From Parvibaculum sp. (GTDB lineage: Bacteria; Pseudomonadota; Alphaproteobacteria; Parvibaculales; Parvibaculaceae): a DNA stretch of 64,000 nucleotides. The notes under the pieces were generated by a model that saw only the letters and a list, made by a program, of their open reading frames with translations, did not search any database and was not told the DNA's origin. The DNA is taken from the NCBI RefSeq assembly GCF_030651915.1, contig NZ_JAUSBV010000008.1:248001-312000 (forward strand), written 5' to 3'. The position numbers and the translations under genes were made by a program. Below, piece by piece: positions 8,409 to 16,623 of this stretch. Positions within the stretch are counted from its first letter, which is position 1. Each line of letters opens with the position of its first letter.

Positions 8409-9451
8409 CGACGGGCCTCCTTTGCGAAATCGGCAAGCCGTTTTGCCAGCACCCGGTTGTGAACATCGGTGCAGTACCAGCTCGAAAAGGCCAGAACGGG
8501 ATCGCGATTGGCGCCGGTCTGGTATTCCTTGCCGGCCGAAATCCAGATCGCAAGGCCCTTCAGCGAATTGAAAATCTCCCACCAGCGCATCCGGCCGGGG
8601 TCGATCGTCAATCCGCTTTCCTTTTCCCAGATCGCGAAAGCTTCATCGCGCGCGATCATGCCGCCGGGCCTGTCCGGCCGCTGAAACGCCCAGAGCGGAT
8701 CGGCCGCCCAGGCGACATCTTCGAGCGGGTCGCCGAGATGGCACATTTCCCAATCGAGGATGGCGCGGATCTCGCCTTCCGGATTGAAGAGGAAATTGCC
8801 GGTGCGGTAGTCGCCATGCACGACCGAAATTTTCGGCGGTGGCGGCGGCGGATTGCGCCGGAGCCAGCGGATGGCGGCGCGCGCGACCGGCTGCGGCGCC
8901 AGCTCGTCCTCGTCGATCACCTTTTCCCACTTGTCGAGTTCGCGCTTCCAGCATGCATCGGGCGCGATCGACCCCATGTTGGCGTCGAAGCCGATCTCCT
9001 TCGGGTCGGCGGCGGCGATGTGCCCGAGATGCGTCCAGAACTGACGCCCGAGCGTTTCGGCAAGCGCGCCGTAAGGTTCGGGATTGAAAGGCGAGCCCGC
9101 CGTGCAACCCTCGATCTGCTCCATGACGAAGAACGGCCGGTCGAGCCATTTGAGATCGGTTTCAAGATAAAGCGGCTCCGGCACCGGCAGCCCGGTCGGG
9201 TGGAACGCGCGATAGGCGTTGTATTCGACGTCGCGCTCGGTCTCGATCAGGCTTGCCACCGGATCGCGGCGCAGGATGAGCGGACGTGTCTTCCTGTTTC
9301 CGCCCTCGCGCCAACTGGCGCTCAGGCGGAAAGTCTCGCGGCTGGCGCCGCCATGAATGCGCGAAACGCCGCTGATCTCGATTTGCGACGCCTGCGGCAT
9401 CCTGTGCGCGAGATAGGCGGCGATGCGGGGTGCGAGATCGTCCATCGTCAT
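8405..9451 (-). CDS. APH/ACAD10-like phosphotransferase family protein
   Basis: 348 aa aminoglycoside-phosphotransferase/choline-kinase fold. The N-lobe has RIHGGASRETFRL as the nucleotide loop. The C-lobe has Brenner's motif VVHGDYRTGNFLF (H-x-D-x4-N, around residue 215) and the Mg-binding Asp in ILDWEMCHLGDPLEDV. This subfamily resembles the kinase domain of mammalian ACAD10 and bacterial relatives that phosphorylate hydroxyacyl groups during catabolism of branched or hydroxylated acids. It is joined by ATGA overlaps both to the gene upstream (lipocalin-like) and downstream (DUF6285-like). Antibiotic resistance is unlikely given the context. Confidence 0.88.
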   Translation of the reverse strand: MTMDDLAPRIAAYLAHRMPQASQIEISGVSRIHGGASRETFRLSASWREGGNRKTRPLILRRDPVASLIETERDVEYNAYRAFHPTGLPVPEPLYLETDLKWLDRPFFVMEQIEGCTAGSPFNPEPYGALAETLGRQFWTHLGHIAAADPKEIGFDANMGSIAPDACWKRELDKWEKVIDEDELAPQPVARAAIRWLRRNPPPPPPKISVVHGDYRTGNFLFNPEGEIRAILDWEMCHLGDPLEDVAWAADPLWAFQRPDRPGGMIARDEAFAIWEKESGLTIDPGRMRWWEIFNSLKGLAIWISAGKEYQTGANRDPVLAFSSWYCTDVHNRVLAKRLADFAKEARR

Positions 9452-10557
9452 TTCGCCGGGTCGAGAATGTCTTTGAAGCCCGACGGCGCATGCGGGCCGA
9501 TGATCATCTGTTCGAGAATGCCGGCGCCCTCCCGCGTCGAACCGTCGGGCAGCGTCATCTCGGCCTTGACGAAGGCCTGGATGTGCAGATGCGGCGGCGC
9601 ATAATCCTTGATATCGGCAAGTCTGAATTCCTCATAGCCGAGCGCATTGTCGCCCTTGTGTGCGCCGTGGCTCCATTCCGGGTGCCCGTAACCGAGCCCC
9701 ATCATGTAGAAATTCCATTTGGCCGTGAGATCGATGCGGGTCTTGTCGCCCTTGCGGTTCTCGAAAAAGATCGACGCCGACTTCGCATGCCGCGACCCGG
9801 ACGCGAACTGCAACTCCGAACGCACTCGATCCATTTCCTCCGGCTTCGCGTCCCGACCAAGCGGGCATATGACGCCCGAAAGGTTCCACGGTTCGCCGTG
9901 TTCGTCGTCATTGACGTGGAACAGCGTGATGCGGTCCTCGAAATTGAGCGGCGCCCAGAGCCAGTAGAATTGGAACGGCATCGGCGGCACCATCGGCTGT
10001 GCGTCCTGCGCGCCGACCGGACGCACGCCCCAGGAACGGTCGCGCGTGCCGATAAAGGCGTCGCGCGTGACCTCGATGCGCGTGTCCTTGATCTCGATCC
10101 AGCCTTCCCAGTCGCCATTCTGCGTCATCCGCGTCAGATCCATCAGCAGGCGCGGCCCGTTGCGGCGCGTGAAGCGCGGCTCCTTCAGCGCCGGCGCGCG
10201 GCCATGAAACGTCAGATCGGCCGTGATGCCGTATTCATTGTCGGCGACGCGCACCCGCAGGCATTGCAGCGGCTCGACAACTTCGATGGAGATCGGCCCG
10301 ACATGCGTGTCCAAGCGCTCCATGTTGAGGAAGCGCGAGGCATGGATGTTGCGCTGTACGCCATCGACGATGACGCAGAACGAGGCGTCCATGATGTTGA
10401 GATGCGGATAGACGCCGAGCGCGGCGGCAAAAAACACTTCGCCCTCGCGCGTGTAACCGTTGAAGAAGTAGCGGTCGTAGAAATTGCGGTCGGTGCCCGA
10501 AAAGGCGATGGGCTCCGGTGTTTGATGAATCGGAAAATCGTCCGCCTTGGTGAGCAT
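9448..10557 (-). CDS. Lipocalin-like (AttH/CrtC-type two-domain) protein of unknown function
   Basis: 369 aa, no signal peptide, rich in aromatic residues and beta-strand-like stretches (FQFYWLWAPLNFEDRITLFHVNDDEHGEPW, KWNFYMMGLGYGHPEWSHGAHKGDNAL). The pattern is reminiscent of the two-lobed AttH/CrtC lipocalin-like fold, a weak call made from memory. ATG 10557 follows GAGGGAGG by eight bases. The stop overlaps the start of the phosphotransferase gene (ATGA), so the protein belongs to the same unit as that kinase and the DUF6285-like protein. A role in binding or converting a hydrophobic substrate would suit the P450 and rubredoxin genes just upstream. Confidence 0.7.
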   Translation of the reverse strand: MLTKADDFPIHQTPEPIAFSGTDRNFYDRYFFNGYTREGEVFFAAALGVYPHLNIMDASFCVIVDGVQRNIHASRFLNMERLDTHVGPISIEVVEPLQCLRVRVADNEYGITADLTFHGRAPALKEPRFTRRNGPRLLMDLTRMTQNGDWEGWIEIKDTRIEVTRDAFIGTRDRSWGVRPVGAQDAQPMVPPMPFQFYWLWAPLNFEDRITLFHVNDDEHGEPWNLSGVICPLGRDAKPEEMDRVRSELQFASGSRHAKSASIFFENRKGDKTRIDLTAKWNFYMMGLGYGHPEWSHGAHKGDNALGYEEFRLADIKDYAPPHLHIQAFVKAEMTLPDGSTREGAGILEQMIIGPHAPSGFKDILDPAK

Positions 10558-10731
10558 CGCGCTGGCCTCCCTCGCCGCCCGGCTTCAATGGCCGAGCTTC
10601 GTTCTTGATTGCTTTGCCAGCCAGAATGAACGCCCACTCGGCGGGGGTCAACTTGACAGGAAACCATCGCCGCCATGACGCAACGGAAGCGCAGCCGCCG
10701 GCCAGCGCTATCCGTCAGCAAACGGCGGCGA

Positions 10732-10923
10732 TCAGATCACGATCATCTCGAAATCGGTCTTCGGCGTCCCGCATAGCGGGCAAACCCAATCGTCGGGGAT
10801 TTCGGCCCACCGCGTCCCCGGGGGCAATCCTTCGCCCGGCAAGCCCTCGGCTTCGTCATAGATGAAGCCGCAGGTTACGCACTGCCATGTTTTGTAAGCG
10901 CCGCTCGCGTCCTTGCCGACCAT
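10732..10923 (-). CDS. Rubredoxin
   Basis: 63 aa one-iron electron carrier. The two cysteine pairs are CVTCGFIYDEAEG and CPLCGTPKTDFE, separated by the usual loop LPPGTRWAEIPDDWV, so all four Fe ligands are intact. ATG 10923 has a G-rich ribosome-binding site. It lies 27 nt after the P450 gene on the same strand and is probably cotranscribed with it. Rubredoxins usually feed alkane hydroxylases (AlkB) or act in oxidative-stress defence; no alkB is in the window, so either the P450 or a distant enzyme is the partner. Confidence 0.93.
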   Translation of the reverse strand: MVGKDASGAYKTWQCVTCGFIYDEAEGLPGEGLPPGTRWAEIPDDWVCPLCGTPKTDFEMIVI

Positions 10924-10950
10924 AGCCCCCCCTTTTTACCCGTCGCTCCG

Positions 10951-12222
10951 TCAGTGCATCCGGTAACGGATGGGCACCGATTTCGGACCGCAGACGAAAT
11001 TTGCCTCCATCAGCTTCGGCATACCCGACAATTCCAGCGATTCAAGGCGTGGCAGAAGTTCGTCCCAGAGAATGCGCATCTCCATTCGCGCCAGATGCTG
11101 GCCGAGGCAGACATGCGCACCGTAGCCGAAGGCGACATGCTTGTTGGGCGACCGGTCCACCTTGAAAGAGAACGGATCGGCAAACACATCCTCGTCGCGA
11201 TTGCCCGACGGATAGGACAGCATCATCCAGTCGCCCTTGGCGATCCTGGTTCCGCGCAGTTCGGCATCGGCGGTGGCGCTGCGCATAAAATGCTTCACCG
11301 GCGTCACCCAGCGAATCGACTCTTCCAGATAGCTCGGGATGAGACCGGGATCCTTCTTGAGCATGACGAACTGATCGGGATTTTCTGCCAGCGCCCACAA
11401 ACCGCCCGAGGTGGTGTTCGATGTCGTGTCGTGGCCGGCGGTCGCCGCGATGATGTAGTAGGACATCGCCTCAAGATGACCGAGCGGCTTCTCCTGGATC
11501 GTACCATTGGCAATGACGCTGGCGAGATCGTCGCGCGGGCAGGCGCGGCGGTCTTCAGTCATGGCGTTGAAGTATTCGATGAACTCACCGACGGTGGCTC
11601 CGATCTGTGCCAGTGCGGCATCGGCATCCTTGATCTCGACGCCACTCCGGTTGAGGTCCGGATCGGCGCTGCCGAACAGCTCCTGCGTCAATTTGAGCAT
11701 GCGCGGTTCATCGGCCTCCGGCACGCCGAGCACTTCCATGATCACATGCAACGGATAGAGAAAAGCGACGTCGCGTGCGAAATCGCACTGGCCGCCCATA
11801 TCGGCCATGCGGTCGATGAAGCCCTTGGCGATCTCGCGGATGCGCGCCTCAAGCCGCTTCAGGTTCTGCGGCATGAACCAGGATTGTGTCAGCCGCCGGT
11901 AGTTCATGTGATCGGGGTTGTCCATCTGCACCAGCGAGCGCACCAGATGCGGCGAACCGCCCATCAGCTCGCGCACCTTCTGGTCGACATCGATCGGCGT
12001 CAGCGTGGTTGCGCGGTCGCCATTGTGGAAGAGCTCGTTCTGCCGTTCGACCTCCAGAATGTCGGCATGCTTCGTGACGACCCAAAAGGGATCGAAATTC
12101 TCCGGCTGCGCCTGTGCCAGCGGCATCTCGCGCCGCAGAAAGGCAAACGCATCGTCGACGCGTTTGCCGTCCGCATAGGCTTTCGGATCGATAATGGTCT
12201 GCGCGATATCCTGGGGGATCAT
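10951..12222 (-). CDS. Cytochrome P450, CYP108-like
   Basis: 423 aa soluble bacterial P450. I-helix oxygen-activation motif AGHDTTSNT (around 255), K-helix ExxR as ESIR, and the haem-binding loop FGYGAHVCLGQHLARMEM (Cys around 370). The C-terminal FVCGPKSVPIRY and other stretches resemble P450terp (CYP108A1), which hydroxylates alpha-terpineol; this is from memory and substrate identity is not shown. The track's frame starts at 12324; I use ATG 12222 (MIPQDIAQTII), preceded by AGGAAA, because the P450 family begins there. A rubredoxin gene follows, and a promoter with an inverted repeat precedes it. Confidence 0.93.
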   Translation of the reverse strand: MIPQDIAQTIIDPKAYADGKRVDDAFAFLRREMPLAQAQPENFDPFWVVTKHADILEVERQNELFHNGDRATTLTPIDVDQKVRELMGGSPHLVRSLVQMDNPDHMNYRRLTQSWFMPQNLKRLEARIREIAKGFIDRMADMGGQCDFARDVAFLYPLHVIMEVLGVPEADEPRMLKLTQELFGSADPDLNRSGVEIKDADAALAQIGATVGEFIEYFNAMTEDRRACPRDDLASVIANGTIQEKPLGHLEAMSYYIIAATAGHDTTSNTTSGGLWALAENPDQFVMLKKDPGLIPSYLEESIRWVTPVKHFMRSATADAELRGTRIAKGDWMMLSYPSGNRDEDVFADPFSFKVDRSPNKHVAFGYGAHVCLGQHLARMEMRILWDELLPRLESLELSGMPKLMEANFVCGPKSVPIRYRMH

Positions 12223-12251
12223 GTTTGTGTTTCCTGTCGAACTTCCTAAAT

Positions 12252-12268
12252 CCATAGCGATGCTATGG
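12252..12268. promoter_or_regulatory. Inverted repeat, possible operator of the P450 gene
   Basis: CCATAGC-gat-GCTATGG: 7-bp perfect arms around a 3-nt centre, 30-46 nt before the P450 start and overlapping the candidate -10. The rest of the divergent 12223-12531 gap also holds a short TTGCGCAA palindrome but no gene that I can support. Confidence 0.45.
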
Positions 12269-12288
12269 CTATTTGGTGCGGCAATCAA
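12260..12288 (-). promoter_or_regulatory. Candidate P450 promoter
   Basis: On the minus strand TTGATT (12288-12283) is followed after 17 nt by TAGCAT (12265-12260), about 38 nt before the P450 start. The -10 hexamer lies within an inverted repeat (12252-12268), so a repressor bound there would block RNA polymerase. Prediction from sequence only. Confidence 0.45.
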
Positions 12289-12531
12289 AGGAGCAAGTGA
12301 TCGCGCAATGTCCGACTTGCGCAACGTTATAAACTCAGGTTCTGCCGCTTGCTCGCGGTTCCGGTACCGATAGCCGCCACCGGTCTACGCAAACCCGAGA
12401 TAAACCGGATGCATCCCGAGGATACCGCGACGTAATTCGATTGCGCATGCCTTGCATTCACCGTTCAATTCACACGCCGGCGGGATTGTGACCGGCAGTC
12501 ATTCGACGTCGCGCGAAGAGAGGGTCTGGCC

Positions 12532-13500
12532 ATGAAAATATTCGTCACAGGCGCGTCGGGATTTGTCGGCGGCGCGGCAGCCCGGCAGCTTTCTGGAGAT
12601 CACGAGGTTCTGGCGCTGTCGCGCTCGGAAAAATCCGATGCCATCATCAAGGCACTGGGTGCGGCACCCGTTCGCGGCGACCTGAAAAGCATCGACGCGG
12701 CGATGCTACGCGGCGTCGATGCCGTGGTGCATTGCGCGGCCAAGGTCGAGACCTGGGGCCCGATGAAGGAATTCATCGACATCAACGTGACGGGCACCGA
12801 GCGGCTGCTGAAGGCGGCGCGCGATGCAGGCGCCAAACGCTTCGTTCACATCGGCACCGAGGCGGCACTTTTTTACGGGCAGGCGATGAACGACCTCGAT
12901 GAGACGGCGCCATTGGCCTTCACCTCGCCGCTGCCCTACCCGCGCAGCAAGGCGCTGGCCGAACGCGCGGTGCGCGCGGCCAATGACGACGGTTTCACGA
13001 CCATTGTGCTGCGCCCTCGCTTCATCTGGGGACCTGGCGACCAGACATTGCTGCCCGCCTTGCAGGCGATGGTCAAAGCCGGCCGCTTCACCTGGATCGA
13101 CAAGGGACGTGCACTCACCGACACGGTGCATGTCGACAATGTGGTGCATGCGATCCGCCTCGCGCTGACACAAGGCAAAGGCGGCGAGGCCTATTTCATC
13201 ACCGATGGCGGCGAGCCGATCTCGTTCCGCGACATGATGACGAAAATGGCGGCCACCATCGATTTGAAGCTGCCCGACAAGAACATGCCGGGCTGGCTCG
13301 CACGCGGCGCCGCAAAGCTTCTCGACCTCATCTGGCGCCTGACGCTGCGCCGGACGCCACCGCCCATCGACCCGCATACGGCGGCGCTGCTGTCGCGTAA
13401 TTGCACGCTGAAAATCGACAAGGCGCGGCGCGATCTCGGCTATGAGCCGGTCATTGCGCGCGAGGCCGGCATCGCGGCGCTGATGCAGGCCGGACGTTGA
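12532..13500 (+). CDS. NAD(P)-dependent epimerase/dehydratase (3-beta-HSD-like extended SDR)
   Basis: 322 aa extended short-chain dehydrogenase. Nucleotide motif TGASGFVGG at residue 7, the HCAAKVETWG strand, and catalytic YPRSK (YxxxK, around residue 143) followed by LRPRFIWGPGD. This resembles the 3-beta-hydroxysteroid dehydrogenase/isomerase-type SDRs that oxidise sterols or terpenoid alcohols. It diverges from the P450 gene across a 309-nt promoter region, so both could be controlled together and act on the same hydroxylated substrate (inference). The start is the first ATG. Confidence 0.88.
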   Translation: MKIFVTGASGFVGGAAARQLSGDHEVLALSRSEKSDAIIKALGAAPVRGDLKSIDAAMLRGVDAVVHCAAKVETWGPMKEFIDINVTGTERLLKAARDAGAKRFVHIGTEAALFYGQAMNDLDETAPLAFTSPLPYPRSKALAERAVRAANDDGFTTIVLRPRFIWGPGDQTLLPALQAMVKAGRFTWIDKGRALTDTVHVDNVVHAIRLALTQGKGGEAYFITDGGEPISFRDMMTKMAATIDLKLPDKNMPGWLARGAAKLLDLIWRLTLRRTPPPIDPHTAALLSRNCTLKIDKARRDLGYEPVIAREAGIAALMQAGR

Positions 13501-13568
13501 CGCCGCATTGCGCGCGGGCCTGATTTGCCCGATGCTTCGGCGGCAGGCATATGGCGGAGGAAAATCAC

Positions 13569-13946
13569 ATGCGGCTCTGGTTGGCCATCGGCGCGCTGAG
13601 CGGGCTCGTTTCGGTGGCGCTTGGCGCCTTCGCGGCGCATGGGCTGCAAGCGCGTGTCGGCCCGGCGGAACTGGCCGCCTTTGAAACCGGCGCGCGCTAC
13701 CAGATGTATCATGCACTGGCGCTGTTCGCTGTCGCCTGGGCTGCGGCGCAAGGCGGCGGCACCTTCGCGCAGGCGGCCGGCTGGGCCTTCCTCATCGGCA
13801 CGATCCTCTTTTCCGGCTCGCTCTACTATCTCGGCCTTACCGGCAGCCGCATGCTGGTACTGGTGACGCCGATTGGCGGCATTGGCTTTCTGGCCGGCTG
13901 GCTCGCGCTTGCCCTCTCGGCCTGGACCATGAAGAGCGGAGCCTGA
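13569..13946 (+). CDS. DUF423 family inner-membrane protein (YgdD-like)
   Basis: 125 aa with four predicted membrane helices. The N-terminal pattern LGAFAAHGLQ followed by YQMYHALALFAVAW and LFSGSLYYLGLTG is that of DUF423 proteins, whose function is unknown. The track starts at 13551, but GGAGG lies eight bases before ATG 13569, which is the better start. It sits 68 nt after the epimerase gene on the same strand and may share its transcript. Confidence 0.9.
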   Translation: MRLWLAIGALSGLVSVALGAFAAHGLQARVGPAELAAFETGARYQMYHALALFAVAWAAAQGGGTFAQAAGWAFLIGTILFSGSLYYLGLTGSRMLVLVTPIGGIGFLAGWLALALSAWTMKSGA

Positions 13947-13964
13947 GCCGCCACCTCTTGTAAT

Positions 13965-13986
13965 AAAATAGACTGCAGTCTATTTT
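13965..13986. promoter_or_regulatory. 22-bp perfect palindrome, probable operator
   Basis: Eleven-base arms, left arm AAAATAGACTG, meet without a spacer. It sits 37-58 nt before the FAD oxidoreductase start and 19 nt after the DUF423 stop. The absence of any loop makes an RNA terminator unlikely. The length and TAGAC/GTCTA half-sites resemble a dimeric-repressor site such as those of TetR-family proteins; the regulator is not in this window. Confidence 0.6.
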
Positions 13987-14022
13987 CCTGCCGGGGCCGA
14001 GGGTCGAGGCGGAGGCGAGAGC

Positions 14023-15519
14023 ATGGGTGAACGGATTCTGGTGGTTGGCGGCGGCATCGCCGGTCTGTCGACCGTGCTGGCGCTGGCCCGCGCGGGCCGC
14101 GAAGTAACGATCCTCGAACGCGACCCGCCCCCGCCCGAGACCTCGGCCGACGAAGCCTTCGATCATTGGGAGCGCAAGGGCGTCGGCCATCTGCGTCACA
14201 GCCATGCATTCCTGGCACGACTGCACATGCTGATCCGCGACAATTATCCCGAGTTGATGAAAGATCTGCTGGCGGCCGGCTGCCGCGAGCTCGTCTTCGC
14301 CGACAATCTCTCTCACGCAATGCGCGCGCGCTACGTTCCGGCGCCGGGCGACAAGGACATGACGATCCTGACCAGCCGCCGTACGACGCTGGAACTGGTG
14401 ATGCGCCGCTATGCGGCACGCCAGCCCGGCATCCGCTTTGAGACCGGCGCGCTGGTGCGCGGTCTTCTGACCGACCGCGAAGACGGCAAGCTTCGCGTCA
14501 CCGGCGTCACGGTGGAGCAAAACGGCGCGCGGCGCGACTGGCCAGCCGATATCGTGATCGATGCTGCCGGAAAGAACAGTCAGGCCATCGACTGGCTCAA
14601 CGAGGCAGGCGCCGGCATCCCGGAAGAAAACGAGCGCGCGGGAATCCTCTATTTCACGCGACACTACCGGCTGCGGGACGGCGTTACGGAGCCCGAACGC
14701 GGCAAGGTACCCGGCGCAGGCGATCTCGGTTTTATCAAATATGGCGTGTTCCCCGCCGACAATGGCTGCTTCTCGATCACGCTGGCGGTGCCGGAGATCG
14801 AGATCGAAATACGCAAGGCCGTCGTGCGCCCCGAAATCTTCGACGGCATCTGTGCACAATTGCCGGGTATCGCCCGCTGGACCTCGCCCGAGACATCGCG
14901 ATCCGTCAGCCGCGTCTTCGGCATGGGCGAACTGATCAGCCGCTGGCGGCATCTGGCCGTGAAGGACGAGCCGCGTGTGCTCGGCTTTTTCCCGATCGGC
15001 GACAGTGTTATCCGCACCAATCCACTCTATGGACGCGGCTGCTCTTTCGCTGCCATCGCCGCCGAGGCGTTGCGCGATGCACTCGACCTGCCGGAAGCTG
15101 CCACGCGCGCCGTCTACTACCACAAGCGCCTCGCCGTCGATCTGCGTCAGTACTATGACGACATGGTCAAGCAGGATCTGTCAGCTATCAAGCGGGCGCG
15201 CAATGCGATCGATCCTGACTACAAACCGGGACTGAAGGCGCGGCTTATCAAGAGTTTTGCCGAAGACGCGATCACACCGGCGCTGCGCGGCGACGTCGAA
15301 TTGTTGCGCACTTTCATGCGCGCCTTTCATATGGTTGATCGTCCGAACCTGTGGCTGCGCGATCCGCGCAATATCGCCAAGATTCTGTTCACCTGGGCGC
15401 GCGGCAAGAAGCGCAATGCCGCGTATTATCCACCGAAACTCGGGCCCGATCGCGGCGAAATGCTGACGTCACTCGGACTGTCGCCAACCGCCGACGCGGA
15501 ACGGCTGAAGGCCGCATAG
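14023..15519 (+). CDS. FAD-dependent oxidoreductase (monooxygenase-like)
   Basis: 498 aa. N-terminal Rossmann motif VVGGGIAGLSTVLALARAG with the acidic end ILERD binds FAD ADP. A second FAD motif, GDSVIRTNPLYGRGCSFA around residue 325, matches the GD-motif of group A flavoprotein monooxygenases and geranylgeranyl-reductase-like enzymes. The substrate cannot be read out. The gene is followed 38 nt later by the epoxide hydrolase; an epoxidase/reductase plus hydrolase pair would be a coherent catabolic step (inference). A 22-bp palindrome precedes it. Confidence 0.85.
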   Translation: MGERILVVGGGIAGLSTVLALARAGREVTILERDPPPPETSADEAFDHWERKGVGHLRHSHAFLARLHMLIRDNYPELMKDLLAAGCRELVFADNLSHAMRARYVPAPGDKDMTILTSRRTTLELVMRRYAARQPGIRFETGALVRGLLTDREDGKLRVTGVTVEQNGARRDWPADIVIDAAGKNSQAIDWLNEAGAGIPEENERAGILYFTRHYRLRDGVTEPERGKVPGAGDLGFIKYGVFPADNGCFSITLAVPEIEIEIRKAVVRPEIFDGICAQLPGIARWTSPETSRSVSRVFGMGELISRWRHLAVKDEPRVLGFFPIGDSVIRTNPLYGRGCSFAAIAAEALRDALDLPEAATRAVYYHKRLAVDLRQYYDDMVKQDLSAIKRARNAIDPDYKPGLKARLIKSFAEDAITPALRGDVELLRTFMRAFHMVDRPNLWLRDPRNIAKILFTWARGKKRNAAYYPPKLGPDRGEMLTSLGLSPTADAERLKAA

Positions 15520-15557
15520 AAATCAAGCTTCCCTCCAAGCAGGAAAGAAACAGGGCG

Positions 15558-16529
15558 ATGAAATTTCCCGAGCCGCACTATGTCGAGACAAACGGCATCC
15601 GGATGGCCGTTTATGAGCAAGGCCCGAAAGACGGCGTGCCCATCGTGATGTGCCACGGGTTTCCGGAACTTGGCTACTCATGGCGTCATCAGCTTCCAGC
15701 CGTCGCGGGCGCGGGCTTCCGTGCCCTCGCGCCGGACCAGCGCGGCTACGGCAATACCGGCGGCCCGAAGGGGTCGGACGCAGTGCCGCTCTACGACATC
15801 GCCCATCTGACGGACGATCTGGCGGGGATGCTTGACGCTCTCGGCATCGACAAGGCCGTCTTCGCCGGACACGACTGGGGTGGCATGGTCACCTGGCAGA
15901 TGGCGCTGCGCCACCCGGACCGCGTCGCCGGCGTCATCGGCGTCAACACGCCCTTCATTCCGCGCGGTCCCATCGACCCGATCGCCGGAATGCGAATGGT
16001 TTTCGGCGAAGACATGTACATCGTCTATTTCCAGAAATTTGGCGTCGCGGAAAAGATTTTCGATACCGATGTCGCTCGCTCGATGCGCTTCTGGTACCGC
16101 AAGAGCGCGATGAAGCTCGCCGACTTCGATGCCCTGCCCGCCGACCAGAAGAACCTGTCGTTCCTGAAGTCCTTCGACGCCGACGAAAGCACCTGGCTCG
16201 GTACGCAGTTACTCAACAAGGAAGAGCTCGACTACTACACCCGGGCCTTCAAGAAGTCGGGCTTCGAAGGCGGCATCAACTGGTACCGCAACTTCACGCG
16301 CAACTGGCAACTGACCGAAGGTCAGACCGAAAAGATCGACGTTCCCTGCCTGATGATTTCGGCCGCCGACGACATCGTGCTCCGCCCCGAACTGACGGCC
16401 GGCATGGAGAACTACATCCCCGATCTCGAAAAGCACGTAATCGCCGATTGCGGCCACTGGACTCAATCGGAGAAGCCGGACGAGTTGAACCGGCTGATGG
16501 TCGATTGGCTGAAGCGTCGTTTCAGCTGA
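15558..16529 (+). CDS. Alpha/beta-hydrolase, epoxide hydrolase type
   Basis: 323 aa. Oxyanion motif HGFPE (around residue 33), nucleophile Asp in GHDWGGMVTW (around 105) and the catalytic His in CGHWTQSEKP (around 299). The Asp nucleophile and the cap-domain tyrosines (YYTRAF, WYRNF) are typical of soluble epoxide hydrolases, which open epoxides to diols. The frame extends upstream in the track to 15351, inside the preceding gene. ATG 15558 begins the conserved EPHYVETNGIRMAVYEQG. Likely cotranscribed with the FAD oxidoreductase. Confidence 0.9.
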   Translation: MKFPEPHYVETNGIRMAVYEQGPKDGVPIVMCHGFPELGYSWRHQLPAVAGAGFRALAPDQRGYGNTGGPKGSDAVPLYDIAHLTDDLAGMLDALGIDKAVFAGHDWGGMVTWQMALRHPDRVAGVIGVNTPFIPRGPIDPIAGMRMVFGEDMYIVYFQKFGVAEKIFDTDVARSMRFWYRKSAMKLADFDALPADQKNLSFLKSFDADESTWLGTQLLNKEELDYYTRAFKKSGFEGGINWYRNFTRNWQLTEGQTEKIDVPCLMISAADDIVLRPELTAGMENYIPDLEKHVIADCGHWTQSEKPDELNRLMVDWLKRRFS

Positions 16530-16575
16530 ATCTCGCACGGATGTGACTTGCCGCCTGCCCCGAAAATGGCCAGAA

Positions 16576-16599
16576 TGACCAAATTGTAACAATCGGTCA
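16576..16599. promoter_or_regulatory. Imperfect 24-bp palindrome, possible operator
   Basis: TGACC...GGTCA outer arms enclose ATTGT-a-ACAAT; only a few inner positions break the symmetry. It sits 25-48 nt before the 125-aa membrane-protein gene, after the epoxide hydrolase stop. Size and spacing fit a dimeric repressor site. Confidence 0.45.
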
Positions 16600-16623
16600 G
16601 TCCGGCCTCGGGGGAGGACAGGC

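Noticed and set aside
10558-10731. 174-nt gap between rubredoxin and lipocalin-like genes
   Set aside because: No ORF, palindrome or terminator that I can support; probably a spacer or weak promoter.
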